Below are positions 8,210-16,201 of a DNA stretch of 64,000 bases, piece by piece. Origin of the DNA: Knoellia sp. Soil729 (GTDB lineage: Bacteria; Actinomycetota; Actinomycetes; Actinomycetales; Dermatophilaceae); the NCBI RefSeq assembly GCF_001427985.1, contig NZ_LMSA01000003.1, positions 1 through 64,000 on the forward strand. Reading direction: 5' to 3'. How positions within the stretch are numbered: the first letter of the stretch is position 1; each line of letters opens with the position of its first letter. The notes below the pieces were generated by a model, which searched no databases, was not told the DNA's origin, and saw nothing but the letters and a program-made list of their open reading frames with translations. A program made the position numbers and the translations under genes.

Positions 8210-9126
8210 GCCCTGTCCCCCTCGTAGTAGACCCAGCGGTTGCCGAGCTTGAGCTGGATGGCCGTGATGATCATGATGATTCCGAAGAGCAGCCAGGCCA
8301 TGGCCGACGCGAAGCCCATGTCGAAGAACTCGAAGGCGTTCTGGAACAGGTAGACCATGTAGACGAGGGACTCCTCGGACGCAGAGCTGGACTGCTGGGG
8401 CCCGTAGAACATCGTGTAGGCCTGGTCGAACATCTGCAGGGCCGCGATCGTGTTGGTGATGACGGCGAAGAAGACCGCACCGGAGATCATCGGCAGGGTC
8501 ACGTTGGTGAAGCGCCGCCAGGGTCCGGCTCCGTCGAGCAGGGCCGCTTCCTGCAGCTGTCGGGGGACGTTGGCCAGGGCTGCCAGCAGGATGACGACGG
8601 TGCCACCCATCGACCACAGGCTGACGACGGCCAGCGAGGGTTTGAGCCAAGCCGGGTCGGTGGTCCAGTTCGGGCCGGTGATGCCGAACCAGCCGAGCAC
8701 CGTGTTGACCAGCCCGGTCTGGCCGTTGAGGAGGAGCAGGAACAGCGCTCCAGCAGCCACGGCGGGCGTCATCTCAGGCAGGTAGAACGCGGTGCGGAAG
8801 AACCCGGCCGCTCGTCCGACCCGAGCCAGGAGCATCGCCAGCGCCAGCGCCACGACGGTGCCCAGCGGCACGAACATCAGGGCGTAGACGAACGTGTTGG
8901 TGAGTGACTTGGCGACGCGGGGGTCCTCGACGAGCCGGGCGTAGTTTGCCGTGCCCACTCCGTGGGTCTCACCGACGAGCGAGTAGTCGGTGAACGACAG
9001 CACCAGACTCGCGACCATGGGGCCGGCGGTGAAGATCACGAAGCCGAGGATCCATGGGCTGATGAACAGCCATCCGGCCCGGTTCTCGCCGGCCGCGCCA
9101 CCCCCGCCCCTGCGGGCGCGGCTCAC
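8206..9126 (-). CDS. Sugar ABC transporter permease, MalF-like
   Basis: A 306-residue membrane permease, partner of the MalG-like protein downstream. The N-terminal ~17 residues are basic and glycine-rich, then the first membrane segment WLFISPWILGFVIFTAG. The EAA loop EAALLDGAGPWRRFTNVTLP sits about two thirds along, as in CUT1 permeases. The GTG start at 9126 overlaps the TGA of the binding-protein gene (GTGA), so binding protein, MalF and MalG are translated in that order from one mRNA. The substrate cannot be read from sequence. Confidence 0.9.
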   Translation of the reverse strand: MSRARRGGGGAAGENRAGWLFISPWILGFVIFTAGPMVASLVLSFTDYSLVGETHGVGTANYARLVEDPRVAKSLTNTFVYALMFVPLGTVVALALAMLLARVGRAAGFFRTAFYLPEMTPAVAAGALFLLLLNGQTGLVNTVLGWFGITGPNWTTDPAWLKPSLAVVSLWSMGGTVVILLAALANVPRQLQEAALLDGAGPWRRFTNVTLPMISGAVFFAVITNTIAALQMFDQAYTMFYGPQQSSSASEESLVYMVYLFQNAFEFFDMGFASAMAWLLFGIIMIITAIQLKLGNRWVYYEGDRA

Positions 9127-10523
9127 TTCTTGGCCTTGTCAAAGGCTGCCTGGGCCTCCTTCTGGGCCTGGTCGAGCGCTGCCTGGGCTGACTGTCCACC
9201 CAGGGCCCGCCCCACGGCCGCCTTCCAGGCTGCGTCGATCTGTGCGCCGGCAGCCGATGCAGGCATCGCCTTCGCCGTGTCGAGGGTGTCGTAGAAGGCC
9301 TGGATGGCCTGCTCGAAGCCCGGCTTCGGCGCCGGCTCCTTGTAGGTCTCGCGGATCTTCTCGTCAGCCACCTTGTTGGCGGTGAAGAGCCCGGTGAAGA
9401 AGCTCTTGTCCGCCTTGGTCTTCGCGATGCGGGCTTCGGCGGCCTTCATCCACGTGTCCGTCGCCGTCATCTCGGCGGCCCAGGCGCAGGCAGCCGTCGG
9501 GTTCTTGGCGCCCTTGGGGATGGCCCAGGCCGAACCGCCCAGGGTGCTCACCGGGTTGCCCTGCCGGTCGGTGATCGGCTGCGCCGCGAGCTGCAAGCCG
9601 GCAGGGATCGAGTCGCGCAGCACGTTGACGTACCAGTTCTCCATCGGGAAGGCGGTGATCGTGCCCGTGGTCAGCGGGTTCTTGTCGCCGAAGATGTCGA
9701 AGGAGTCGCGGAAGGCCTTGAAGCTCGTCCAGCCGCCCTGGGCCTCGACCAGCGTGATCGCGTAGTCCAGCGCCTCGACCGCCTTGGGGTCGTTGAGGTT
9801 CGGGGCGCCACCGTCCTTGACGATCTGCGCGCCGTTGATCAATGCCCACAGGGGGAACGAGTCGGGGAGCTTGGGGTCGAAGCCGACCCGCTTGATCTTC
9901 GAGCCGTTGCTCTCGTAGAGCGAGGTGGCGGTGGACTTGAGGGCGGGCCAGTCCTTGGTCTGGATCTTCGAGGGATCGATCCCCTTGGACTTCAGCGTCT
10001 TGGCGTCGATGAGGTTGACCTGGACGACGTAGAACTCCGGGATGCCGTAGAGCTTGCCGTCGAGGGTGAGCGAGTTGATCGCCGCCTCCCGGTAGGCGCT
10101 CGTGTCGACCTTGCGTGCCTTGACGCAGTCGGTGAGCGGCACGACGGCACCCTGGGCGGCATACGTCCCGATGATGGCCCGGTCGACGTAGACGAGGTCG
10201 GGTGGGTTCCCCGCAGCGAGAGCGGTGAGGAACTGCTGGGCGTCGAACTCGCCCTTGGGGTGCGAGACCTTCACCGACGGGTGGGCCTTGGTGAAGGCGT
10301 CGACGCGAGCCTGCGCCACCTCGTCCTCGCCGCCGAAGCCCATGATGGTCAGGTTGCCGCTCGGGTCGCCGGCGAAGCTGTTGCCGCCGTCGCCTCCGGA
10401 CGAGCCGCTGCCGGAGGCCTCCTCACCCTTGCCTCCGACGCCGGCGCAGCCGCTGAGTGCCACCGCGGCGCTCAGTCCAGCCGCAGTGAGAGCGATCCTG
10501 GTTCGGTTCCGCGTGGTCCCCAT
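9123..10523 (-). CDS. Extracellular solute-binding lipoprotein, sugar ABC importer
   Basis: A 466-residue family 1 (CUT1) binding protein. A signal peptide with basic start (MGTTRNRTRIAL) leads to the lipobox LSGC, making Cys26 the lipidated residue. A Gly/Ser-rich tether of about 25 residues follows, then the mature two-lobe domain (DAFTKAHPSVKVSH, NPPDLVYVDRA, GKLYGIPEF, GGSAWAIPKGAKNPTAACAWA). The final 60 residues are alanine-rich and helical. First gene of the three-gene importer operon; RBS GAGGAG lies 9 bases before the ATG. Typical ligands of the family are oligosaccharides or glycosides, but the actual ligand is unknown. Confidence 0.9.
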   Translation of the reverse strand: MGTTRNRTRIALTAAGLSAAVALSGCAGVGGKGEEASGSGSSGGDGGNSFAGDPSGNLTIMGFGGEDEVAQARVDAFTKAHPSVKVSHPKGEFDAQQFLTALAAGNPPDLVYVDRAIIGTYAAQGAVVPLTDCVKARKVDTSAYREAAINSLTLDGKLYGIPEFYVVQVNLIDAKTLKSKGIDPSKIQTKDWPALKSTATSLYESNGSKIKRVGFDPKLPDSFPLWALINGAQIVKDGGAPNLNDPKAVEALDYAITLVEAQGGWTSFKAFRDSFDIFGDKNPLTTGTITAFPMENWYVNVLRDSIPAGLQLAAQPITDRQGNPVSTLGGSAWAIPKGAKNPTAACAWAAEMTATDTWMKAAEARIAKTKADKSFFTGLFTANKVADEKIRETYKEPAPKPGFEQAIQAFYDTLDTAKAMPASAAGAQIDAAWKAAVGRALGGQSAQAALDQAQKEAQAAFDKAKK

Positions 10524-10743
10524 AGCACAGTCTCCTCACCGCCACCACCCTGATGGCCTCCCTTCGCACCATAGCGGTGATGCGAGCAGAAGTGGAGAAA
10601 CGATCAGTGCAGGTCAGGGCATTTTTTTGGTGCGTCTGAGACGTTTAACGACGACGCTTCGGGGTAGCGCCGCCCGGGCGCGGCGCTGTCGCCCTGACCA
10701 TCGGCCGCAGGCCCCGCACCACCCGTGAGAGCATCCTGAGACT
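10524..10743. promoter_or_regulatory. Divergent control region between the ABC operon and the thrE-like gene
   Basis: A 220-bp gap between divergent genes. On the minus strand TATGGT (10573-10568) is a plausible -10 for the binding-protein gene. The dyad CGTT-T-AACG at 10642-10650 resembles the short symmetric sites of LacI/GntR-type sugar regulators, but only nine bases support it. A run of seven T at 10622-10628 has no good stem before it. No regulator gene is adjacent. Confidence 0.3.
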
Positions 10744-11985
10744 GTGAGCCCACTCCCTGCCACCCCTGACGACGCGGCCGAGATCCGGGCCCTGCTGGCC
10801 CATCTCGGCACCTCGCTGATCGCGGCCGGTCAGCCGGCCCACGAGATCGAGGAGGAGCTGGCCGAGGTGGCCGTTCGCCTCGGCTACCCCGAGGCCGAGT
10901 CAGCCGTCGGACCCACCGGACTGTTCGTCACCCTGACCGACGGCGGCCCCACGACGCATCGCTCCGCACCTCCTGGCCTGCGCCTGCACCAGTCGGCGAG
11001 CGTGCGCCGTATCCGTCACCAGCTGGCGCGCGGTGAGCTCGCAGCCGACGACGCCCGGGAACAGCTTGCGGTCGTCGCCCAGCGTCCGGTCGGGAACCCG
11101 CAGTGGCTCATCGCCCTGGCGTGGCCCGTGCTGGCCGCGGGCATCTCCCTCATCCTGCAACCGGGATGGGCCAACGTCGCAGCGGCCGTGGTGGGTGCTG
11201 GCGTCGTCCACGCCCTGGTGAGGCTGGCCGAGCACCACGAGGTGGTGAAGACCCTGCTCCCGACCCTGGCTGCCTTCCTGGTCTCCCTGGTCGTCTTCGG
11301 CGCAGCCAACGCCGGGCTCCTGGAGGGTCCGCTGCGCACCGTGCTGCCGCCGCTGGCCGTCCTCCTCCCGGGCGCCCTCGTCGTCAACGGCCTGTCCGAG
11401 CTCGCGGCCGGGCACATGCAGGCGGGGTCGGCCCGGCTCAGCTACGGACTGGTGCAGCTCGGGCTCTTCGCCCTGGGGCTGCTCATGGCCACGACCCTGC
11501 TGCGTGTCCCGTCCGCCCTGCTCGCCAACCTCCGGGTCGACGAGATCGGGTGGGCCGCAGCGCCGGTGGGCCTGCTCCTGATCGGGTTGTCCATCGGGCT
11601 GATGGAAGGGGTTCCGCTGGCCATGCAGGGCTGGGTGCTGCTCGTGCTGTCGCTGGCCTTCGGCGCGCAGGTCGCCGGACAACAGCTCGGCTCCATCGGA
11701 CTCGGTGGCTTCCTGGGAGCGATCTCGGCGAGCCTCGGGGCCAGCGTCGTGGAGCTGCGGCGACCCGAGCTCGCCCGCCTCGTCCTCTTCCTGCCCGCCT
11801 TCTGGCTCCTCGTCCCGGGAAGCCTGGGGCTGGTGGGCGTCACCGAGCTGGCAGCGGGCCACGAGTCGGGCACCGAGATGGCACTGGGCGTCCTCGGCGT
11901 CGCCATCGCGATCTCGCTGGGACTGCTCGTGGGATCGTCGCTCGGACGCTCCCTGCGCGGGCGTCTTGCCGCGACCCACGTCTAG
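10744..11985 (+). CDS. ThrE-family threonine/serine exporter
   Basis: A 413-residue integral membrane protein of the ThrE (DUF1212 plus DUF3815) family, which exports threonine and serine by proton antiport in Corynebacterium. A soluble N-terminal part of ~115 residues holds the family block AEIRALLAHLGTSLIAAGQPAHEIEE. About ten membrane segments follow, including LAWPVLAAGISLILQPG, LLPTLAAFLVSLVVFGA and LPPLAVLLPGALVVNGLSELAAG, which matches the conserved LPG..L..G pattern. The GTG start at 10744 is the first in-frame start after the divergent promoter region. Substrate assignment rests on family membership only. It stands alone, convergent with the flavoprotein gene. Confidence 0.82.
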   Translation: MSPLPATPDDAAEIRALLAHLGTSLIAAGQPAHEIEEELAEVAVRLGYPEAESAVGPTGLFVTLTDGGPTTHRSAPPGLRLHQSASVRRIRHQLARGELAADDAREQLAVVAQRPVGNPQWLIALAWPVLAAGISLILQPGWANVAAAVVGAGVVHALVRLAEHHEVVKTLLPTLAAFLVSLVVFGAANAGLLEGPLRTVLPPLAVLLPGALVVNGLSELAAGHMQAGSARLSYGLVQLGLFALGLLMATTLLRVPSALLANLRVDEIGWAAAPVGLLLIGLSIGLMEGVPLAMQGWVLLVLSLAFGAQVAGQQLGSIGLGGFLGAISASLGASVVELRRPELARLVLFLPAFWLLVPGSLGLVGVTELAAGHESGTEMALGVLGVAIAISLGLLVGSSLGRSLRGRLAATHV

Positions 11986-12049
11986 TCGTGGCGCGAAGCC
12001 CCGCGGCCGGGCTGAGAAGGTGGCCTCGGGCGGCCTGACACAGAAATGG

Positions 12050-12079
12050 TGACCCGCCCGCCGTGGGCACGTCGGGTCA
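12050..12079. terminator. Possible bidirectional terminator hairpin
   Basis: TGACCCG (12050-12056) pairs with CGGGTCA (12073-12079) around an inner GCCC/GGGC pair, in the 91-bp gap between two convergent genes. The right arm includes the stop codon of the minus-strand gene. There is no T-run. Confidence 0.35.
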
Positions 12080-13657
12080 GTCGGTGGCGGTGGCGGACTC
12101 AGGTGCCTCCGTGTCGTGGTCACGCTCGGGCCACATGATCGAGGTGATCTCACGCTCGAGCTCTGGGCCGAGCGCGCCCCAGCCGGGCTGGTAGCCGTAG
12201 ACCTCGCGAAGCGGCACCCCGCTGCGGTTGCCGTCGAGGATCTCGATGGAGTCGGCGTCGATGAGCCCGGGGTGCGCGACACCGCAGGCCTCCGAGACCT
12301 TGAGCAGGTCACGGCGCAGGGTCTGGATGTAGTTCGCGAGCCGCACGGACTTCAGGGCGGGGTCGAGGCCGTGGGCCAGCCACGTGTCCTGGGTTGCGAC
12401 GCCCGTCGGGCAGCGGTCGGTGTGGCACTTCTGGGCCTGGATGCAGCCCAGCGCGAGCATCGACTCACGGGCCACGTTGACCATGTCCGCCCCGAGGGCG
12501 AACGCGACGAGGGCGTTGTCCGGCAGGCCGAGCTTGCCACTGCCGATGAAGGCCACGTCGTCGGTGAGACCGGCGCGCGCAAATGTCGAGTAGACCCGGG
12601 CGAACCCCACCCGGAAGGGCAGCGCGACGGTGTCGGTGAACACGAGCGGAGCCGCGCCGGTCCCGCCCTCGCCGCCGTCGACCGTGATGAAGTCGACGCC
12701 GCGGGTTCGCCCGGACATCTGCTCGGCCAGCTGGTCCCAGAAGTCCTGCTCGCCGACGGCCGACTTGATGCCGACCGGCAGTCCGGTCTCGTCGGCGATG
12801 CGCTCGACCCAGTCGAGCATCGAGTCGACGCTGTCGAACTCGGCGTGCCGTGACGGGCTGGCACAGTCCACACCCATCGGTATTCCGCGAATCCGGCTGA
12901 TCTCCGGCGTGATCTTCGCGGCGGGGAGCAGTCCGCCGAGCCCTGGCTTGGCGCCCTGGCTGAGCTTGACCTCGATCGCCTTGACCGGCGCGCTCTGGAC
13001 GAGGTCCTTGAGGCGGGCGAGGTCGAACCGGCCCTGCTCGTCACGGCACCCGAAGTAGGCCGTGCCGACCTGGAAGATGAGGTCGCCACCGTTGCGGTGG
13101 TGCTCGGACAGCCCGCCCTCGCCCGTGTTGTGCAGGGCCCCGGCCAGCGCGACCCCCCGGTTGAGCGCCTCGATCGCGTTGCCCGACAGCGAGCCGAAGC
13201 TCATGGCCGAGACGTTGACGACGGAGGTCGGGCGGAAGGCGTGGGTGCGGCCCCGAGGACCACCCAGGACCTTGGCCGCAGGCAGCTCGATCTTCTCGTC
13301 GTGGTGCCCGTGCGCCACGGCCGTCGACGGGGCCGACACCGAGAAGGTGCGGTGCTTGACGATGGGGTAGTTGTGCAGGTGCTCGACGTCGTTGTCGGTG
13401 CCGAAGCCCGTGTAGTTGTTCTCGTTCTTGCTGCTGGCATAGACCCACGACCGCTGGTCCCGCGAGAACGGCCGGTCCTCGTCGTTGCTCGTGATGATGT
13501 ACTGCCGCAGCTCGGGGCCGATCTTCTCGAGCGTGAAACGCAGGTGCGCGATGACGGGGAAGTTGCGTGTCAGCGAGTGCTTCTTCTGGGTGAGGTCGCG
13601 CACCGCGACACCGGCCAGCCCGGCCACGGTGGCACCAAGGATCGACTTCGCTCTCAT
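12077..13657 (-). CDS. FMN-binding glutamate synthase-like protein
   Basis: A 526-residue stand-alone version of the glutamate synthase FMN/Fe-S domain (Glu_synthase family), without the amidotransferase domain of GltB. The N-terminus has one hydrophobic stretch (LGATVAGLAGVAVRDL) that may anchor it to the membrane. The barrel signatures VSAMSFGSLSGNAIEALN, HNTGEGGLSEHH, KLSQGAKPGLGG and VDGGEGGTGAAP are present. LGCIQAQKCHTDRCPTG carries the three cysteines of a 3Fe-4S cluster. I start at the ATG at 13657; longer readings run into the NYN gene region. The true reaction of these stand-alone proteins is generally unknown. The genuine GltB lies at 57759, so this is not the cell's main glutamate synthase. 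Confidence 0.88.
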   Translation of the reverse strand: MRAKSILGATVAGLAGVAVRDLTQKKHSLTRNFPVIAHLRFTLEKIGPELRQYIITSNDEDRPFSRDQRSWVYASSKNENNYTGFGTDNDVEHLHNYPIVKHRTFSVSAPSTAVAHGHHDEKIELPAAKVLGGPRGRTHAFRPTSVVNVSAMSFGSLSGNAIEALNRGVALAGALHNTGEGGLSEHHRNGGDLIFQVGTAYFGCRDEQGRFDLARLKDLVQSAPVKAIEVKLSQGAKPGLGGLLPAAKITPEISRIRGIPMGVDCASPSRHAEFDSVDSMLDWVERIADETGLPVGIKSAVGEQDFWDQLAEQMSGRTRGVDFITVDGGEGGTGAAPLVFTDTVALPFRVGFARVYSTFARAGLTDDVAFIGSGKLGLPDNALVAFALGADMVNVARESMLALGCIQAQKCHTDRCPTGVATQDTWLAHGLDPALKSVRLANYIQTLRRDLLKVSEACGVAHPGLIDADSIEILDGNRSGVPLREVYGYQPGWGALGPELEREITSIMWPERDHDTEAPESATATD

Positions 13658-13753
13658 GCCACGCAGTCTGCCGTGCCCGGCTCTCGTTCGGTGGAAACCC
13701 GGTATGCCGTGACGGGAGAGCGTGCGCCACCTCGCCTCGACCGGGTCGAGACC

Positions 13754-13759
13754 TAGACT
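13754..13759 (+). promoter_or_regulatory. -10 element TAGACT, leaderless start
   Basis: TAGACT ends 6 bases before the ATG of the NYN gene, which puts the expected transcription start at or next to the A of ATG. No Shine-Dalgarno sequence is seen. The same arrangement recurs before priA, fmt, rpe, hisE and hisF. Confidence 0.5.
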
Positions 13760-13765
13760 CCGAGC

Positions 13766-14329
13766 ATGTCCGACACCGAAGTGCTGACCTACGTCCTCGT
13801 CGACGGCGAGAACATCGACGCCACCCTCGGCACCTCGATCCTCGGCCGGCGCCCGCAGCCCGACGAGCGCCCGCGCTGGGACCGGCTCCTGTCCTTCGCC
13901 CGTGAGAAGTGGGAGCAGGACGTGCGCGGCCTGTTCTTCCTCAACGCGTCGACGAGCATGCCGATGTCGTTCATCCAGGCGCTCAACGCGCTCGGGTTCA
14001 CTCCGGTGCCGCTGTCCGGGTCGGCCGACGTCAAGGTCGTCGACGTCGCCATCCAGAAGACGCTGCGCGCCATCCGCGACCGTGACGCCGACGTCATGCT
14101 CGTCAGCCACGACGGCGACTTCCTCGAGGAGCTCGAGGCCCTGCTCGACGACGAGCGCCGCGTGGGGGTCATGGCGTTCCGCGAGTTCCGCAACAGCGGC
14201 TTCACGGCGCTCGAGGCCGACGGGCTCGAGAGCTTCGACCTCGAGTACGACGTCAGGGCCTTCACCTCGCCGCTGCCGCGCATCCGGGTCATCCCGATCG
14301 ACGAGTTCGACCCCTCGCAGTTCCTCTGA
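13766..14329 (+). CDS. NYN (PIN-like) domain protein
   Basis: A 187-residue soluble protein of the NYN/LabA-like PIN-fold group, in which a cluster of aspartates binds metal for RNA cleavage. Visible acidic positions are VLVDGENID near the start, SADVKVVDVAIQ in the middle and VMLVSHDGDFLEELEALL, the usual order for the fold. The C-terminal IDEFDPSQFL is a short acidic tail. It is probably an RNase or RNA-binding factor, but the target is unknown. The ATG at 13766 sits 6 bases behind TAGACT, so the mRNA is probably leaderless. The gene stands between the divergent flavoprotein gene and efp and ends just before a nested palindrome. Confidence 0.85.
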   Translation: MSDTEVLTYVLVDGENIDATLGTSILGRRPQPDERPRWDRLLSFAREKWEQDVRGLFFLNASTSMPMSFIQALNALGFTPVPLSGSADVKVVDVAIQKTLRAIRDRDADVMLVSHDGDFLEELEALLDDERRVGVMAFREFRNSGFTALEADGLESFDLEYDVRAFTSPLPRIRVIPIDEFDPSQFL

Positions 14330-14338
14330 GCGACCGAA

Positions 14339-14462
14339 CCCCACCCCGCCACACCTTTTCCGGCGCATCACGGATACGGAGGGTTCGGCCCGGAACGGTT
14401 CCCGGCCGAACGCTCCCTTGACGGGACCAGCCGGAAAAGGGGAGGTGTGGGGGAGGGGTGGG
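14339..14462. repeat. Nested inverted repeats with a G-rich arm
   Basis: The inner element, 14383-14411, has 14-base arms GTTCGGCCCGGAAC and GTTCCCGGCCGAAC around one G, with 13 of 14 positions pairing. The outer arms (14339-14364 and 14430-14462) share TTTTCCGGC, CCACACC and CCCACCCC blocks with short insertions. The right arm has four G-runs (14439-14462) that could form a quadruplex. It lies between the NYN gene and efp, so terminator, operator or repeated element are all possible. Confidence 0.7.
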
Positions 14463-14601
14463 AGCCGGTGGATTCGGGCGGGCGCGCCTTCGCGGATAGA
14501 CTCCCGACGAATCTTTTGCACCAGACGTCCGTGACTGTCCGCGCTCCGTGCGCAGGCGGCATACCGGATCCTTGAAAATTTCTCCTTGAAAGTGATGACA
14601 C

Positions 14602-15162
14602 GTGGCATCGACGAACGACCTCAAGAACGGCCTCGTCCTCAACCTCGAGGGCCAGCTCTGGACCGTGGTGGAGTTCCAGCACGTCAAGCCCGGCAAGGGC
14701 CCGGCCTTCGTGCGCACCAAGCTCAAGCACGTCCTCTCGGGCAAGGTCGTCGACAAGACGTTCAACGCCGGCACCAAGGTCGAGACCGCCAACGTCGACA
14801 AGCGCAACATGCAGTACCTCTACAACGACGGCACCGACTACGTGTTCATGGACGGTGACACCTACGACCAGATCACCGTGACGCCGGCCATCGTCGGTGA
14901 CGCGGCCAAGTTCATGCTCGAGAACCAGGACGCCATCGTCGCCCGCCATGAGGGCAACGTGCTCTTCATCGAGCTGCCCGCGTCGGTCGTCCTCGAGATC
15001 CAGTACACCGAGCCGGGCCTGCAGGGCGACCGCTCCACCGGTGGCACCAAGCCCGCCACCCTCGAGACCGGCGCCGAGATCGGTGTCCCGCTCTTCCTCA
15101 ACACCGGCGACAAGGTCAAGGTGGACACCCGCGACGGGTCCTACCTCGGCCGCGTCAACTGA
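14602..15162 (+). CDS. efp: Elongation factor P
   Basis: EF-P enters the ribosomal E site and helps form peptide bonds at polyproline stretches. The 186-residue product has the KOW-like first domain ([20 protein letters not shown]) and two OB domains ending [17 protein letters not shown]. The tip loop reads KPGKGPAF, with the lysine inside a PGKGP palindrome; in actinobacteria such as Corynebacterium this form is reported to work without lysine modification. The GTG at 14602 is the start that gives the normal family length. nusB follows after 18 bp, the conserved actinobacterial order. Confidence 0.96.
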   Translation: MASTNDLKNGLVLNLEGQLWTVVEFQHVKPGKGPAFVRTKLKHVLSGKVVDKTFNAGTKVETANVDKRNMQYLYNDGTDYVFMDGDTYDQITVTPAIVGDAAKFMLENQDAIVARHEGNVLFIELPASVVLEIQYTEPGLQGDRSTGGTKPATLETGAEIGVPLFLNTGDKVKVDTRDGSYLGRVN

Positions 15163-15180
15163 TCGGCGGCTGCTCTCCAC

Positions 15181-15591
15181 ATGGGTGCCCGGACCAAGGC
15201 GCGCAGACGCGCCATCGACCTGCTCTTCGAGGCGGAGCAGCGTCAGCTCAACGCCAGTGAGCTGCTCAGGGAGCGCTTGGCCACGCCGGTGACCGAGGTC
15301 CCGCTCAACGAGTTCACCGCCGACCTGGTCACGGGGGTCGTGGGGCACTGGACGCAGATCAACGACCTGCTCACGACCTACTCGCAGGGTTGGTCGCTCG
15401 AGCGCATGCCGGCGGTCGACCGCGCGATCCTGCGGCTCGGCGCCTACGAGGTGCTCTTCTCCGAGGTGCCGGAGGCGGTGGCGATCAGCGAGGCCGTCGC
15501 GCTCGCGAAGGAGCTCTCGACCGACGACTCACCCAAGTTCGTCAACGGGCTGCTCGCCCGCCTGGCCGAGGTCAAGCCCACCCTGGTCTGA
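15181..15591 (+). CDS. nusB: Transcription antitermination factor NusB
   Basis: NusB pairs with NusE (S10) on boxA RNA to support rRNA transcription. The 136-residue all-helical protein starts GARTKARRRAIDLLFEAEQR, the basic first helix that contacts RNA, and includes AVDRAILRLGAYEVLF and the family ending ISEAVALAKELSTDDSPKFVNGLL. Length is typical. Its stop overlaps the next ATG by one base (TGATG), so the acetyltransferase is likely on the same transcript. The position directly behind efp is usual for actinobacteria. Confidence 0.95.
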   Translation: MGARTKARRRAIDLLFEAEQRQLNASELLRERLATPVTEVPLNEFTADLVTGVVGHWTQINDLLTTYSQGWSLERMPAVDRAILRLGAYEVLFSEVPEAVAISEAVALAKELSTDDSPKFVNGLLARLAEVKPTLV

Positions 15592-16091
15592 TGACCGACG
15601 TCCGGCTCGCCACGGCCGCCGACCTGCCCGGGTTGGCGGCCGTCGAGGCATCGGGGGACACGTTGTTCGAGACGGTCTTCGACGAGGTCCACTGGCCACC
15701 GCCGCCCTCCGGCAAGGAGCGAGCGGCCGAGCCCGGGTTCCTGCTCGTGACCGGCGAGCCCGTGGTGGGGTTCGCTCACGTCCTCGAGCTGGGTGGTGGG
15801 TGGCATCTCGAACAGCTCGTGGTCGACCCTGCCCACGGTCGGCGTGGTCTGGGCACCAGTCTCGTCGATGGCGTATGCCGGGAGGTCACTCTGCGTGGTG
15901 GCCGGGAGGTCACGTTGCGCACGTTTGCGGACGTGCCCTGGAACGCGCCGTTCTATGAGCGTCAGGGGTTCGTCGAGCTGGAGGCGGAGCCGGACTGGAT
16001 GGCGCCGCTGCGCGCAGCCGAGGAGCGGATCGGGCTGACGCGACTGGGGCGTCGCATCGCCATGGTGCGGACGTCGGCCCCGCTGGTCTGA
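15591..16091 (+). CDS. GNAT family N-acetyltransferase
   Basis: A 166-residue acetyl-CoA dependent acyltransferase. The acetyl-CoA binding motif A is LVVDPAHGRRGLGTSLVDG (R/Q-x-x-G-x-G/A form), and motif B is the DVPWNAPFYERQGFVEL segment. The N-terminal ~30 residues (RLATAADLPGLAAVE) form the usual first strand and helix. No substrate can be read. The start is TGATG-coupled to nusB. Gene content between nusB and pyrR varies in relatives, so this looks like an accessory addition. Confidence 0.88.
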   Translation: MTDVRLATAADLPGLAAVEASGDTLFETVFDEVHWPPPPSGKERAAEPGFLLVTGEPVVGFAHVLELGGGWHLEQLVVDPAHGRRGLGTSLVDGVCREVTLRGGREVTLRTFADVPWNAPFYERQGFVELEAEPDWMAPLRAAEERIGLTRLGRRIAMVRTSAPLV

Positions 16092-16152
16092 CAGCGACTC
16101 CTGGTCCGCGACTGCCCCCGTCGCTCGCCGCGCGCCCGTGCCGGTGCGTTGT

Positions 16153-16158
16153 TAGGGT
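16153..16158 (+). promoter_or_regulatory. Possible -10 (TAGGGT) for the APC permease gene
   Basis: TAGGGT lies 43 bases before the GTG start, with a GC-rich stem-like stretch (GCGAGCCCGCC to GCGGGC) and a purine-rich RBS (GGAAGAGGGGG) in between. No convincing -35 is seen. Confidence 0.3.
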
Positions 16159-16201
16159 CGACTGGGCGAGCCCGCCACGCGGGCAGGAAGAGGGGGACCC
16201 C

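Noticed and set aside
5450-8227. A very long open frame on the plus strand opposite the molybdoenzyme and permease genes
   Set aside because: It mirrors real minus-strand genes that have clear motifs; long antisense frames are common at this GC content.
7277-10523. ABC operon as a nitrate importer for the nearby molybdoenzyme
   Set aside because: The binding protein and permeases are of the CUT1 sugar type, not NrtA/TauA type, and a 75-bp gap separates the units.
10622-10628. A run of seven T as a Rho-independent terminator
   Set aside because: No stable stem precedes it, and it lies between divergent promoters where no transcript is expected to end.
12077-14608. Extended start for the glutamate-synthase-like protein
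   Set aside because: It would run through the NYN gene and the palindrome; the ATG at 13657 fits the family.
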